A stretch of DNA of 64,000 nucleotides from Roseococcus thiosulfatophilus (GTDB taxonomy: Bacteria > Pseudomonadota > Alphaproteobacteria > Acetobacterales > Acetobacteraceae). A program made the position numbers and the translations under genes. The stretch is taken from positions 62,001-126,000 of the forward strand of contig NZ_JAFFQY010000064.1 of the NCBI RefSeq assembly GCF_017311575.1. The letters are read 5' to 3'. The notes under the pieces are model-generated. The model searched no databases. It was not told the origin of the DNA and was given only the letters and a program-made list of their open reading frames with translations. Of this stretch, positions 25,853 through 36,426 are shown one piece after another (within the stretch, counting starts at the first letter, position 1; every line of letters begins with the position of its first letter).

Positions 25853-27652
25853 ATGCCGCGCCGCGCAAATGCTGGCATGATCGCGACCATGACCCCTGCC
25901 CCGAAGAACCTTGGCGCGCTGCGTGTGCTGCTCCCCTTCCTTCGTCCCCACTGGAAGCGCGCCCTGGCCGCCGCCGGCGCGCTGCTGCTGGCCGCGGGCC
26001 TGGTGCTGATGATCGGCCAGGGGTTGCGGCAACTGATTGACGACGGGTTCGCCAGCCAGGATGCGTCCAGCCTCAACGCGGCCGCGCTCTTCATGTTCCT
26101 CGTGGTGGCGGCGCTGGGCTTCGCCACGGCGCTGCGCTTCTACCTGGTCTCCTGGCTGGGGGAGCGGGTGGCGGCCGATCTGCGCGCGGCCGTCTTCGGC
26201 CATGTGCTGCGCCTCTCGCCCGCCAGCGTCGAGACGGCGCGGACGGGCGACATCCTCTCCCGCATGACGGCCGATATCGCGCTGCTGCAGGCGCTGATCG
26301 GCTCGGCCATCTCCATGGGGCTGCGCACGGCGCTGACCTCCACGGGCGCGCTGGTGCTGCTGGTGCTGTCCAGCCCCAAGCTCGCCGGCATCGTGCTGGT
26401 GGTGGTGCCCATCGTGGTGGTGCCGCTGGTGCTGTTCGGGCGGCGCGAACGGCGCCTCTCCCGCACCGCGCAGGAAAGGGTGGCGGACCTCTCGGCCCAG
26501 GCGGAGGAGGCGCTGAACAGCCTCCGCACCGTCCAGGCCTATACCCAGGAGGGCAACGAGCGCGCGCGCTTCGGCGCGGCGGTGGAGCGTTCGGTGCAGG
26601 CCGCGCTTCGGCGCATCGCCTCGCGCGCCACGCTGATCCTGATCGTGATCCTGCTGGGGTTCGGGGCCATCACCTTCAGCCTCTGGGTGGGCGGGCAGGA
26701 TGTGATCGCGGGGCGGATGACGGGGGGCGAGCTCACGGCCTTCGTCTTCTACGCGGTGCTGCTGGCCTCCTCCGGCAGCACGCTGTCGGAACTCTGGGGC
26801 GAGGTGCAGCGGGCGGCCGCGGCGGCCGACCGGCTGGTGGAGGTGCTGGACATCACGCCGCTCGTGGCCGCCCCCGCGGCGCCCATGCCCCTGCCCACCC
26901 CGCGCGGCGCCGTCGCCTTCGAGGAGGTGACCTTCCATTACCCCTCGCGCCCCGGCACGGCGGCGCTGGAGCGCTTCACCCTGCGCGTGGCGCCCGGTGA
27001 GACGGTGGCGCTGGTCGGCCCCTCAGGCGCCGGGAAGACCACGGTGCTGCAATTGCTGCTGCGCTTCTATGACCCCGAGGCGGGGCGCATCACGCTGGAG
27101 GGGGTGGACCTGCGCGACCTCGACCCCGCCGACCTGCGCGGCCGCATGGCGCTGGTGGCGCAGGACCCCGTCATTTTCTCGGCCACCGCCGCCGAGAACA
27201 TCCGCTACGGCCGCCCCGAGGCGAGCGACGCCGAGGTCGAGCAGGCCGCCCGCGCCGCCGCCGCGCACGAATTCATCTCGGCCCTGCCGGAGGGCTATGC
27301 GAGCCAGCTCGGGCCGCGCGGCGTGCTGCTCTCGGGCGGGCAGCGCCAGCGCATCGCCATCGCCCGCGCCATCCTGCGCGACCCCCCCTTGCTGCTGCTG
27401 GACGAGGCGACCAGCGCGCTCGATGCCGAGAGTGAACAGGCCGTGCAGCAGGCCATCACGCGCCTGGCCGAAGGGCGGACCACGCTGGTGGTGGCGCACC
27501 GCCTGGCCACCGTGCGGCGCGCGGACCGGATCGTGGTGATGGAGGCCGGGCGCGTGGTGGCGATGGGCAGCCATGCGGCGCTGGTGGCCGAGGGCGGGCT
27601 GTATGCGCGGTTGGCGCGGCTGCAGTTCGGGGAGGGCGCGCACGCGGCCTGA
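25853..27652 (+). CDS. ABC transporter, fused permease and ATP-binding domains
   Basis: 599 aa ABC half-exporter. The transmembrane part spans about residues 20-320, with a hydrophobic first helix AALAAAGALLLAAGLVLMIG. The ATPase domain has Walker A GPSGAGKTT from residue 389, Q-loop VAQDPVIF, signature LSGGQRQR and Walker B LLLLDEATSALD, followed by the switch histidine in VVAHRLATV. Such MsbA/LmrA-like homodimers export lipids or hydrophobic compounds; the cargo is unknown. In-frame ATGs at 25877 and 25889 are equally plausible starts, since none has a clear ribosome binding site. It is divergent from bciB with only 65 bases between them. Confidence 0.92.
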   Translation: MPRRANAGMIATMTPAPKNLGALRVLLPFLRPHWKRALAAAGALLLAAGLVLMIGQGLRQLIDDGFASQDASSLNAAALFMFLVVAALGFATALRFYLVSWLGERVAADLRAAVFGHVLRLSPASVETARTGDILSRMTADIALLQALIGSAISMGLRTALTSTGALVLLVLSSPKLAGIVLVVVPIVVVPLVLFGRRERRLSRTAQERVADLSAQAEEALNSLRTVQAYTQEGNERARFGAAVERSVQAALRRIASRATLILIVILLGFGAITFSLWVGGQDVIAGRMTGGELTAFVFYAVLLASSGSTLSELWGEVQRAAAAADRLVEVLDITPLVAAPAAPMPLPTPRGAVAFEEVTFHYPSRPGTAALERFTLRVAPGETVALVGPSGAGKTTVLQLLLRFYDPEAGRITLEGVDLRDLDPADLRGRMALVAQDPVIFSATAAENIRYGRPEASDAEVEQAARAAAAHEFISALPEGYASQLGPRGVLLSGGQRQRIAIARAILRDPPLLLLDEATSALDAESEQAVQQAITRLAEGRTTLVVAHRLATVRRADRIVVMEAGRVVAMGSHAALVAEGGLYARLARLQFGEGAHAA

Positions 27653-27683
27653 GGCCTTGAACGCGGCAGTCCAGCCTCCACAT

Positions 27684-27712
27684 ACCATCCACACGGATGG
27701 TGTGAGGATGGT
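27684..27712. promoter_or_regulatory. repeat operator upstream of RHH regulator
   Basis: ACCATCC (27684-27690) and GGATGGT (27695-27701) form an inverted repeat with a 4-base centre, and a second GGATGGT follows at 27706-27712, eleven bases after the first. The cluster lies directly upstream of the CopG-like gene start. Ribbon-helix-helix dimers typically bind such short repeats one helical turn apart, so autoregulation is likely. Confidence 0.5.
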
Positions 27713-27718
27713 AAACAG

Positions 27719-28141
27719 ATGGCCGGCAATGTGCATGAGCTCCGGCCCAAGGCCGGCGGCGAGTCCGAGAAGATCACCATCAACGTCGGCTATGTAGATC
27801 TCGGCCACATAGACCTGCTGGTGCAGGACGGCTTCTACGCCAATCGAACCGACTTCATCCGCACCGCCATCCGGAACCAGGTGGAGCGCCATGCCGACGC
27901 CGCCCGGCAATCCGTGGCCCGGCGCAGCCTGGACCTGGGGCTGCGGCATTTCACCCGGGCGGACCTGGAGGCGGCGCGCGATGCGGGCTGGCCCCTCGAC
28001 ATCCGGGTGCTCGGCCTGGCCAGCATCGCGGCCGATGTGACGCCCGAACTCGCCCGCGCCGCCATCGCCTCCCTCTCGGTGCTGGGCGCGCTGCAGGCCA
28101 GCGCCGAGGTGAAGGCCGCACTCGCCGACCGGCTGCGCTGA
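27719..28141 (+). CDS. CopG family (ribbon-helix-helix) regulator
   Basis: 140 aa. The N-terminal half EKITINVGYVDLGHIDLLVQ and the segment GFYANRTDFIRTAIRNQVERH give a strand followed by two helices, as in CopG/ParD/NikR-type regulators. The C-terminal half (from about 70) is an extra domain ending in ADVTPELARAAIASLSVLGALQA, of unknown role. No toxin-like partner follows; the next gene is a PHB-depolymerase-type esterase 58 bases on. The phased ACCATCC/GGATGGT repeats just upstream suggest that it represses itself and perhaps the esterase. Confidence 0.72.
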   Translation: MAGNVHELRPKAGGESEKITINVGYVDLGHIDLLVQDGFYANRTDFIRTAIRNQVERHADAARQSVARRSLDLGLRHFTRADLEAARDAGWPLDIRVLGLASIAADVTPELARAAIASLSVLGALQASAEVKAALADRLR

Positions 28142-28162
28142 ACGCCACCCCGTCACCTCACA

Positions 28163-28181
28163 GGCGCGGAACCTCCGCGCC
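28163..28181 (+). terminator. short hairpin between regulator and esterase genes
   Basis: GGCGCGGA, a three-base loop and TCCGCGCC form a perfect 8-bp stem immediately before the esterase start region. There is no T tract, so it may act as an attenuator or RNA-stability hairpin rather than a full terminator. Confidence 0.4.
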
Positions 28182-28199
28182 GCTTGAAAGCATCGTCAC

Positions 28200-29342
28200 A
28201 TGAACGCGTTCTCCGCCGACCTCATGCGCGAGGCCACGCGCCTCACCCGTGAGGGCAAGCTCGCCGAGGCCACCGCGCTGCTGCAAGGCGGCATTTCCGG
28301 CGCCACGCCCCAGCCCGCGTCGCAAGCCCCTGCGGCCGCCCGCCAGGGGCGCCTGTTCGACGTGGACCCCGGCACGGGTGAGGCCCATGCGCCCGGAGCC
28401 AGGCGCGGCGTGGCGGCCATGGGTGAGGCGTTGCGCGGCCTGCGTTCACCCTTCGGGCCTGGTGGCCCCGCGCCCTCGCCCGCACTGCCTGAGGGCGCGC
28501 GCTTCCTCACCGGCAGCTTCGCCGGCGCGGCGGGCAGCCGGGGCTACCGGCTCTACATTCCCGTCGCGCCCAGCGCGGGGCCCCGGCCACTGGTGGTCAT
28601 GCTGCATGGCTGCACGCAGTCGCCCGAGGATTTCGCGGCCGGCACCCGGATGAACCTGCTGGCCGAGAGTGAGGGCTGCCTGGTGGTCTATCCGGCGCAG
28701 CCCCCCTCGGCGAACCCTCAGAAATGCTGGAACTGGTTCAATCCGACCGACCAGCGGCGTGACCAGGGCGAACCCGCGCTCATCGCCGGAATCACCCGGC
28801 AGGTGATGCGGGAGCATGGGGCGGACCCGGCGCGGGTCTATGTCGCGGGTCTTTCGGCCGGCGGGGCGGCGGCGGCGATCATGGCCCAGGCCTATCCGGA
28901 CCTCTACGCGGCGGTGGGGGTGCATTCGGGCCTGGCCTGCGGTGCGGCGCGCGACGTGCCCTCGGCCTTCGCCGCCATGCGCCAGGGCGCGCTGCGCCCG
29001 GATCCGGGCGGGCGCCTGGTGCCGACCATCGTGTTTCACGCGGACCAGGACGCCACGGTGCACCCGCGCAACGGTGACCAGGTGATTGCGCAGGCGGGAG
29101 GCAACCGGCTGCGTGTGACGATGGAACGTGGCCAGGTGCCGGGCGGCCATGCCTACACCCGCACCCTGCATGCCGATGCGGCGGGCCGGGCGGTGCTGGA
29201 GCAATGGGTGGTGCATGGGGGCGGCCATGCCTGGTCCGGCGGCAGCAGCGCAGGGTCCTACACGGACCCGCGCGGGCCGGATGCGTCGCGTGAGATGCTG
29301 CGCTTTTTCCTGGAACACCCGCTGGAGGCGATGGCGCCATAA
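28200..29342 (+). CDS. PHB depolymerase family esterase (LpqC/feruloyl-esterase-like)
   Basis: 380 aa alpha/beta hydrolase. After a 100-residue low-complexity N-terminal region (no signal peptide) the catalytic domain starts at RGYRLYIPV. PLVVMLHGCTQSPEDFAAGT, the nucleophile motif AGLSAGGAAA, VFHADQDATVHP and VHGGGHAWSGG supply the oxyanion region, Ser, Asp and His. The domain is the extracellular PHB-depolymerase type, although the lack of a signal suggests an intracellular enzyme, perhaps on native PHB granules or on other esters. A PHA synthase gene lies about 24 kb away at 52140. A CopG-like regulator precedes it. Confidence 0.83.
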   Translation: MNAFSADLMREATRLTREGKLAEATALLQGGISGATPQPASQAPAAARQGRLFDVDPGTGEAHAPGARRGVAAMGEALRGLRSPFGPGGPAPSPALPEGARFLTGSFAGAAGSRGYRLYIPVAPSAGPRPLVVMLHGCTQSPEDFAAGTRMNLLAESEGCLVVYPAQPPSANPQKCWNWFNPTDQRRDQGEPALIAGITRQVMREHGADPARVYVAGLSAGGAAAAIMAQAYPDLYAAVGVHSGLACGAARDVPSAFAAMRQGALRPDPGGRLVPTIVFHADQDATVHPRNGDQVIAQAGGNRLRVTMERGQVPGGHAYTRTLHADAAGRAVLEQWVVHGGGHAWSGGSSAGSYTDPRGPDASREMLRFFLEHPLEAMAP

Positions 29343-29358
29343 GGGCGAGAGGGGGTGT

Positions 29359-29432
29359 TGGCTGGGGGACCTGGATTCGAACCAAGACTGCCCGAGTCAG
29401 AGTCGGGAGTTCTACCGTTAAACTATCCCCCA
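29359..29432 (-). tRNA. tRNA-Gln (anticodon CTG)
   Basis: The minus strand folds into a standard cloverleaf of 74 nt. The acceptor stem TGGGGGA pairs with TCCCCCA, followed by G and an encoded CCA. The anticodon stem CCCGA/TCGGG encloses CTCTGAC, giving anticodon CTG for CAG codons, and the T arm contains GGTTCGAATCC. It stands alone between the esterase gene and ppx. Confidence 0.96.
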
Positions 29433-29473
29433 ACGGGGCACCCGCATCGGGGGGCGCCGTTGGCTCGGCGCGG

Positions 29474-29502
29474 TGGATACCAAAGCCCCGCCGGCTTGCC
29501 AA
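29474..29502 (-). promoter_or_regulatory. sigma70-type promoter for tRNA-Gln
   Basis: On the minus strand TTGGCA (29502-29497) and TATCCA (29479-29474) are 17 bases apart. The predicted start would be about 35 bases upstream of the tRNA 5' end. Both hexamers are near consensus for a housekeeping promoter. Confidence 0.6.
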
Positions 29503-29571
29503 CCCGCTTTCCCCTTGCAGCGGATGAAACACTTCGGGATCATGACAAAGAACACCATATAGTGTCCTTCC

Positions 29572-30582
29572 ATGCCCCCCTCCCTTCAGCCCCTGTCCGG
29601 CGCTTCCCCCCTCCGCGCCCCGCCGCCGCAGCTTTTCGCGGCGCTGGACCTGGGCACCAACAATTGCCGGCTGCTGATCGGCGCGCCCGCGCGCGGCGGG
29701 TTCCGGGTGGTGGAAAGCTTTTCCCGCGTGGTGCGGCTGGGCGAGGGCCTGGCGCGCTCCGGCACCCTGTCCGAGGCGGCGATGGAACGCACCCTGGCCG
29801 CCCTGTCCGCCTGCGCGGACCGGCTGGAGCGCCGCCCGGTGCGGCGCCTGGCCGCCGTCGCCACCGAGGCCTGCCGCCGCGCCCGCAACGGCCAGGAGTT
29901 CCTGGCCCGCGCCGCGCTGGAGACGGGCCTGCGCCCGCGCATCATCTCGCCCCGCGAGGAGGCCGAGCTGGCGATGGAAAGCTGCGCCCCCCTGCTGGAG
30001 CGGGGGGACCGCCGCGCCATCCTCTTCGACATCGGCGGCGGTTCGACCGAGATCGCCTGGATTCGCACCGGGCCTCGGCCGGAACTCATCGGCTACCTCT
30101 CCATCCCCTGCGGCGTGGTGACGCTGTCCGAGGGCGAGGATTGCTTCACGGCGCGCGGCTTCGGCGCCGTGGTGGATGACATCGCGGACCGGCTGGCCGC
30201 CTTCGACCGGCTGCATTGCATCGGCCAGGAAATTCGCGCGGGGGGCGTGCGGCTGATCGGCACCTCGGGCACCGTCACCACGCTCGCGGGTGTGGTCCTC
30301 GCCCTGCCCCGCTACAACCGGCAACTGGTGGACGGGCAGCGCATCAACGCGGACGCCGCCGATGACGCGCTGGAAACCCTCTTCGCCATGGGCCGGGCCG
30401 GGCTGGTGGCCCACCCCTGCGTGGGGCCGGAGCGGGCCGATTTCGTGCTGCCCGGCTGCGCCGTCTATGCCGCCATCCGCCGCCTCTGGCCCATGCCGGA
30501 GGTGACGGTCGCCGACCGGGGCCTGCGCGAAGGGATGCTCATGCGGCTGATGCGAGGTGACGGCGGGCGCGGGGCGGCGTAA
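29572..30582 (+). CDS. Ppx/GppA phosphatase family protein
   Basis: 336 aa ASKHA-fold phosphatase. FAALDLGTNNCRLLIG opens the fold, FDIGGGSTEIAW is the second phosphate loop and GTSGTVTTLAGV the third. At this short length it lacks the C-terminal HD-like domain of full exopolyphosphatase, which is usual for the alphaproteobacterial form located upstream of rlmE. It hydrolyses polyphosphate or pppGpp. rlmE starts ten bases downstream, so they are probably one transcript. Confidence 0.9.
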   Translation: MPPSLQPLSGASPLRAPPPQLFAALDLGTNNCRLLIGAPARGGFRVVESFSRVVRLGEGLARSGTLSEAAMERTLAALSACADRLERRPVRRLAAVATEACRRARNGQEFLARAALETGLRPRIISPREEAELAMESCAPLLERGDRRAILFDIGGGSTEIAWIRTGPRPELIGYLSIPCGVVTLSEGEDCFTARGFGAVVDDIADRLAAFDRLHCIGQEIRAGGVRLIGTSGTVTTLAGVVLALPRYNRQLVDGQRINADAADDALETLFAMGRAGLVAHPCVGPERADFVLPGCAVYAAIRRLWPMPEVTVADRGLREGMLMRLMRGDGGRGAA

Positions 30583-30591
30583 GCCCAGGCC

Positions 30592-31266
30592 ATGCCCCCC
30601 CCTCCCGGCAAGCGCCAGACGCACACCAGCCTCAAGACCGCCCGCGGCCGCACCACCGCCAGCCAGCGATGGCTCGCCCGGCAGTTGAACGACCCCTATG
30701 TGAAGGCCGCCCAGCAGGCCGGCTGGCGCTCCCGCGCCGCCTTCAAGCTGATCGAGCTGGATGAGGGGTTCAAGCTGCTCAAGCCCGGCCAGCGCGTGGT
30801 GGATCTGGGTGCCGCGCCGGGCGGCTGGACCCAGGTGGCCATGCACAGGGTGGGCGCGAATGGCCGCGTGGTGGCGCTGGACCTGCTGCCCATGGACCAG
30901 GTGGCGGGCGCCACCATCCTGCAAGGCGATTTCCAGGACGAGGCGACCGAACGCGCGGTGCTGGAAGCCCTGGACGGCCCGGCCGATGTGGTGCTGTCCG
31001 ACATGGCGCCCAACACCACGGGCCATGGCGCGACGGACCATCTGCGGATCACGGCGCTGGCGGAACTGGCGCTGGATTTCGCGCTGCGCGTGCTGAACCC
31101 GGGCGGGGCCTTCGTGGCCAAGCTGTTCCAGGGGGGCGCGGAGCGCGAGATGCTGACGCGCCTGAAAACCCATTTCGCCGAGGTCCGCCACGCCAAGCCG
31201 CCCGCCAGCCGCAAGGAATCGAGCGAGACCTATGTCGTGGCGACAGGGTTCCGTCCTGGACCGTGA
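30592..31266 (+). CDS. rlmE: 23S rRNA (uridine-2'-O-) methyltransferase
   Basis: 224 aa, the FtsJ/RrmJ fold. The SAM pocket is VVDLGAAPGGWTQVA; the catalytic K-D-K-E tetrad is visible as SRAAFKL, LSDMAPNTTG, VAKLFQGG and ESSETYVVA. The basic N-terminal tail (RQTHTSLKTARGRTTASQRW) is longer than in E. coli and typical of alphaproteobacteria. It methylates U2552 of 23S rRNA in the 50S subunit. Its stop is inside a 15-bp-stem hairpin. Confidence 0.95.
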   Translation: MPPPPGKRQTHTSLKTARGRTTASQRWLARQLNDPYVKAAQQAGWRSRAAFKLIELDEGFKLLKPGQRVVDLGAAPGGWTQVAMHRVGANGRVVALDLLPMDQVAGATILQGDFQDEATERAVLEALDGPADVVLSDMAPNTTGHGATDHLRITALAELALDFALRVLNPGGAFVAKLFQGGAEREMLTRLKTHFAEVRHAKPPASRKESSETYVVATGFRPGP

Positions 31267-31291
31267 TCCGCTGCCGCGGACCACGGTCCAG
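31256..31291 (+). terminator. 15-bp stem hairpin at the rlmE stop
   Basis: CTGGACCGTGATCCG (31256-31270) and CGGACCACGGTCCAG (31277-31291) pair in 14 of 15 positions around a six-base loop. The left arm includes the rlmE stop codon. No T run follows, so it may be a weak terminator or a processing hairpin ahead of guaB. Confidence 0.5.
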
Positions 31292-31408
31292 CCTTGGCTG
31301 GGGGGCGATTCACCGCTCCGGCGAAGCCGCCTCCGCGGATCGCACGCCACACCTCCCTTGCCCGCACGGGGCGCCAGGGTTAAGGGAGCGCGCCAAGGTC
31401 GCGCGTGA

Positions 31409-32920
<1,512 letters not shown>

Positions 32921-32929
32921 CCCCCGGCC

Positions 32930-34237
32930 GTGACCCCCGAAGGCCGGCACGCCGCCGCCATTGACCTGCTGCACGCGGTGCTGGACCAGCCCCGCCGCCC
33001 GGCCGACGCCATCGCCGCGGATTTCTTCCGCGCGCGGCGCTATATCGGCGGCAGCGACCGCCGCTTCATCTCGGACCTCGCCTGGGGCGTGCTGCGGCAG
33101 CGGCTGCGCCTGGAATGGTGGCTGGCCGAGGTCGGCGCGCGCATCACGCCGCGCCTGCTGGTGCTGGCGCATCTGATCCTGGTGGAGGGGCTGAAGCCCA
33201 ACGAGGCCGGGCGCCGGTTCGAGGGCGGGCGCTATGGCGCGGGCGCGCTGGACGTGGGCGAGGTGGGCGTGGCCCAGGCGCTGGTCGGCAAGCCGCTGGC
33301 GGGCAAGGCCATGCCTGAGGCGCCGCGGCTGAACCTGCCCGAATGGGCCTATCCGGGCCTGCAGGCGCGCTTCGGCGCCGCGCTGGCCGAGGAGGCGGCG
33401 GCGCTGGAGGCCAATGCGCCCCTCGACCTGCGCGCCAACCGGCTGCGCGGGGACCGCGAGGCCGCGCTGGCCGCGCTGCGCGCCGAGGGGCTGAAGCCCG
33501 AGCCCATGCGCTTCTCGCCGGATGGGCTGCGCCTGCCCCACCGCGCGCCCATCGCCGCCAGCCCCGCCTATCTCCAGGGCCTCATCGAGGTGCAGGACGA
33601 GGGCAGCCAGCTCATCGCCGCCCTGGTGGCCGCGCGGCCGGGCATGCGGGTGCTGGATTATTGCGCGGGGGCGGCGGGCAAGACGCTCGCCATCGCGGCC
33701 GACATGAAGAACCAGGGGCGGATCACGGCCTGCGACGTCTCGGCGCCGCGACTCGAAGGTGCGATGAAGCGGCTGCGCCGCGCGGGCGTCCACAACGCCG
33801 AGACGCACCTGCTGACGCCCGGCGACCGCTTCGCCAAGCGCCGCGCCGCCACCTTCGACCGGGTGCTGGTGGATGCCCCCTGCACGGGCACCGGCACCTG
33901 GCGCCGCAACCCCGACGCGCGCAGCCGCACCACGGCGGAGGACCTGGCCGAACTGCTCGCGAAACAACGTGAAATTCTTGCAATCTCGGCCCAGCTGGTG
34001 AAGCCTGGGGGTAGGCTCATCTACGCGACATGTTCGCTGCTGCCCGAGGAGGATGAATTGCAGGTCCAGCATCTGCTCGACGCCCGGCCCGAGTTCCGCG
34101 CGGTTCCCCTCGCCGAGGCCTGGACCGAGGCCGGGCTGCCGGGCGAGGCGCCCTGCCCCGGCCCGCATCTGCTGCTCTCCCCCGCCGCGCATGGCACGGA
34201 TGGCTTCTTCTGCGCCGTGCTCACGCGCGCGGCCTGA
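32930..34237 (+). CDS. rsmB: 16S rRNA cytosine-C5 methyltransferase RsmB/NOP family
   Basis: 435 aa. The N-terminal NusB-like helical domain (AADFFRARRYIGGSDRRFIS) precedes a Rossmann methyltransferase with VLDYCAGAAGKTLAIAADM, VLVDAPCTGTGTWRRNPD (first cysteine) and LIYATCSLLPEEDE (nucleophilic cysteine). It methylates C967 in 16S rRNA in the model enzyme. The GTG start at 32930 lies nine bases after the guaB stop. Its place between guaB and guaA is common in alphaproteobacteria. Confidence 0.9.
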   Translation: MTPEGRHAAAIDLLHAVLDQPRRPADAIAADFFRARRYIGGSDRRFISDLAWGVLRQRLRLEWWLAEVGARITPRLLVLAHLILVEGLKPNEAGRRFEGGRYGAGALDVGEVGVAQALVGKPLAGKAMPEAPRLNLPEWAYPGLQARFGAALAEEAAALEANAPLDLRANRLRGDREAALAALRAEGLKPEPMRFSPDGLRLPHRAPIAASPAYLQGLIEVQDEGSQLIAALVAARPGMRVLDYCAGAAGKTLAIAADMKNQGRITACDVSAPRLEGAMKRLRRAGVHNAETHLLTPGDRFAKRRAATFDRVLVDAPCTGTGTWRRNPDARSRTTAEDLAELLAKQREILAISAQLVKPGGRLIYATCSLLPEEDELQVQHLLDARPEFRAVPLAEAWTEAGLPGEAPCPGPHLLLSPAAHGTDGFFCAVLTRAA

Positions 34238-34252
34238 CGGGCGGCCCGCGAG

Positions 34253-34816
34253 GTGGTCACCATCCGGCGCGCCCGCCCGGGTGACGCGCGGGGCATGGCC
34301 CTGGTGCATCTGGCCTGCTGGCGGGGCACCTATGCCGGCATCCTGCCCGATGCCTACCTGGCGGGGATCTCGGTGTCGCAGGAGGCCGCGCAATATGAGC
34401 GCGCCATGATGCTGCGCCGCGGCGGCCATGCGGGCTTCGTGGCGGTGGCCGATGGCAATGAGGCCGCGGGCTCGGGCGTGGTGGGCTTCGCCACCGGTGG
34501 CCTCGCCCGCCGCGAAGGGCTGGCGGAGGGCGAGATCGAGACGCTCTATCTCCTGGAGGATTTCCGCGAGCGCGGCATCGGCCGGCGGCTCATGCGCGCC
34601 ACCGCCTCGCACCTGGCCTCGCTCGGCGCGCAGTCGGCCTTCGCCTGGGTGCTGGAGGGCAATCCGTCCCGCTGGTTCTATGAGCGGCTGGGTGCCAGGC
34701 TGGTGGCGCGGGAGGGGTTGAACTTCGGCGGGACCCCCGTCCAGCAGCTCGCCTATGCCTGGGACCCCATCCACACCCTGCTGACGGCGACGGCCACGAC
34801 CAAGCTGCCGCGCTGA
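34253..34816 (+). CDS. GNAT family N-acetyltransferase
   Basis: 187 aa. IRRARPGDARGMALVHLACWRGTYAG, IETLYLLEDFRERGIGRRLMRA (acetyl-CoA pyrophosphate loop) and NPSRWFYERLGARLV follow the GNAT fold. The substrate is unknown, although WRGTYAGILP is typical of RimI/PhnO-like small-molecule or protein acetyltransferases. The start is GTG at 34253, sixteen bases after rsmB. It sits inside the guaB-guaA operon. Confidence 0.85.
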   Translation: MVTIRRARPGDARGMALVHLACWRGTYAGILPDAYLAGISVSQEAAQYERAMMLRRGGHAGFVAVADGNEAAGSGVVGFATGGLARREGLAEGEIETLYLLEDFRERGIGRRLMRATASHLASLGAQSAFAWVLEGNPSRWFYERLGARLVAREGLNFGGTPVQQLAYAWDPIHTLLTATATTKLPR

Positions 34817-34866
34817 CCCGCGCCGCGCCCGCTTGAGCGGCGCGGGGAAAAATGGTCCAAGCGGCC

Positions 34867-36423
34867 ATGAGCCAGCACGACCGCATCCTCATCCTCGATT
34901 TCGGCAGCCAGGTGACGCAGCTCATCGCGCGGCGCCTGCGTGAATCCGGCGTCTATTGCGAGATCTGGCCTTACAACGCCGCCCCGGAGGCGCGAATCCG
35001 GGAATTCGCGCCCAAGGGCATCATCCTCTCCGGCGGCCCGGCCAGCGTGAACGAGGGCGAAAGCCCCCGCCCCCCCGCCGTGGTGTTCGAGATGGGCCTG
35101 CCCGTCATGGGCATCTGCTACGGGCAGCAGGCCATGGCGCACCATCTGGGCGGCCTGGTCGAGGGCTCCGACCACAAGGAATTCGGCCGCGCCTTCGTGG
35201 ACGTGACCGGCGAATGCGCCATCACCCAGGGCGTCTGGGCCCCCGGCGCGCGCGAGCAGGTCTGGATGAGCCATGGCGACCGCATCACGAAGCTGCCCCC
35301 CGGCTTCCGCGTGGTGGCCAGCAGCGAGGGCGCGCCCTTCGCCGTCATCGCCGATGACGCGCGCCGCTTCTACGGCACCATGTTCCACCCCGAGGTGGTC
35401 CATACCCCGCATGGTGCCCAACTCTTGCAGAACTTCACGCAGGGCGTCTGCGGCTGCCGCGGCGACTGGACCATGGGCGCCTATCGCGCCGAGGCGGTGG
35501 CGCGGATTCGCGCCCAGGTGGGGAATGGCCGGGTGATCTGCGGGCTTTCGGGCGGGGTGGATTCCTCGGTGGCCGCCGTGCTGATCCATGAGGCGATCGG
35601 CGACCAGCTCACCTGCATCTATGTGGACCATGGCCTCATGCGCGCCAACGAAAGCGCCCAGGTGGTGGCGACCTTCCGCGACCGCTTCAACATCAAGCTG
35701 GTCCACCGCGACGCGTCGGACCTGTTCCTGGGCCAGCTTTCGGGCGTCACGGACCCGGAGGTGAAGCGCAAGACCATCGGCCGCCTCTTCATCGAGGTGT
35801 TCGAGGAGGAGCAGAACAAGGTCGGCGGCGCGGATTTCCTCGCCCAGGGCACGCTCTACCCGGACGTGATCGAGAGCATCTCGGCCACGGGCGGCCCCTC
35901 GGTCACCATCAAGTCGCACCACAATGTGGGCGGGCTGCCGGCCGGAATGCGGATGAAGCTGGTGGAGCCCCTGCGCGACTTGTTCAAGGACGAGGTGCGC
36001 GCCCTGGGCCGGGAACTGGGCATGCCGGAGGAGATCGTGGGCCGGCACCCCTTCCCCGGGCCTGGCCTCGCCATCCGCATCCCCGGCGAGGTCACGCGGG
36101 AGAAGGCGGACATCCTGCGCAAGGTGGACAGCATCTTCCTGGAGGAAATCCGCGCGGCCGGCCTCTATGACGCCATCTGGCAGGCCTTCGCCGTGCTGCT
36201 GCCGGTGCGGACCGTGGGCGTGATGGGCGATGGCCGCACCTATGACAGCGCCTGCGCGCTGCGCGCCGTGACCAGCACGGATGGCATGACGGCCGATGTC
36301 TATCCCTTCGACATGTCCTTCCTGACGCGGGTGTCCAACCGCATCGTGAACGAGGTGCGCGGCGTGAACCGCGTGACCTATGACATCACGAGCAAGCCGC
36401 CGGGGACGATCGAGTGGGAGTAG
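34867..36423 (+). CDS. guaA: GMP synthase (glutamine-hydrolysing)
   Basis: 518 aa. The class I amidotransferase domain has [30 protein letters not shown] (nucleophilic cysteine) and [11 protein letters not shown]; the ATP-pyrophosphatase domain has [14 protein letters not shown], and the C-terminus [19 protein letters not shown] is the invariant dimerisation segment. It aminates XMP to GMP. I prefer the ATG at 34867 to the one at 34852, since family proteins begin close to [10 protein letters not shown]. It overlaps nothing and is followed convergently by an unknown gene three bases away. Confidence 0.97.
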   Translation: MSQHDRILILDFGSQVTQLIARRLRESGVYCEIWPYNAAPEARIREFAPKGIILSGGPASVNEGESPRPPAVVFEMGLPVMGICYGQQAMAHHLGGLVEGSDHKEFGRAFVDVTGECAITQGVWAPGAREQVWMSHGDRITKLPPGFRVVASSEGAPFAVIADDARRFYGTMFHPEVVHTPHGAQLLQNFTQGVCGCRGDWTMGAYRAEAVARIRAQVGNGRVICGLSGGVDSSVAAVLIHEAIGDQLTCIYVDHGLMRANESAQVVATFRDRFNIKLVHRDASDLFLGQLSGVTDPEVKRKTIGRLFIEVFEEEQNKVGGADFLAQGTLYPDVIESISATGGPSVTIKSHHNVGGLPAGMRMKLVEPLRDLFKDEVRALGRELGMPEEIVGRHPFPGPGLAIRIPGEVTREKADILRKVDSIFLEEIRAAGLYDAIWQAFAVLLPVRTVGVMGDGRTYDSACALRAVTSTDGMTADVYPFDMSFLTRVSNRIVNEVRGVNRVTYDITSKPPGTIEWE

Positions 36424-36426
36424 GCC

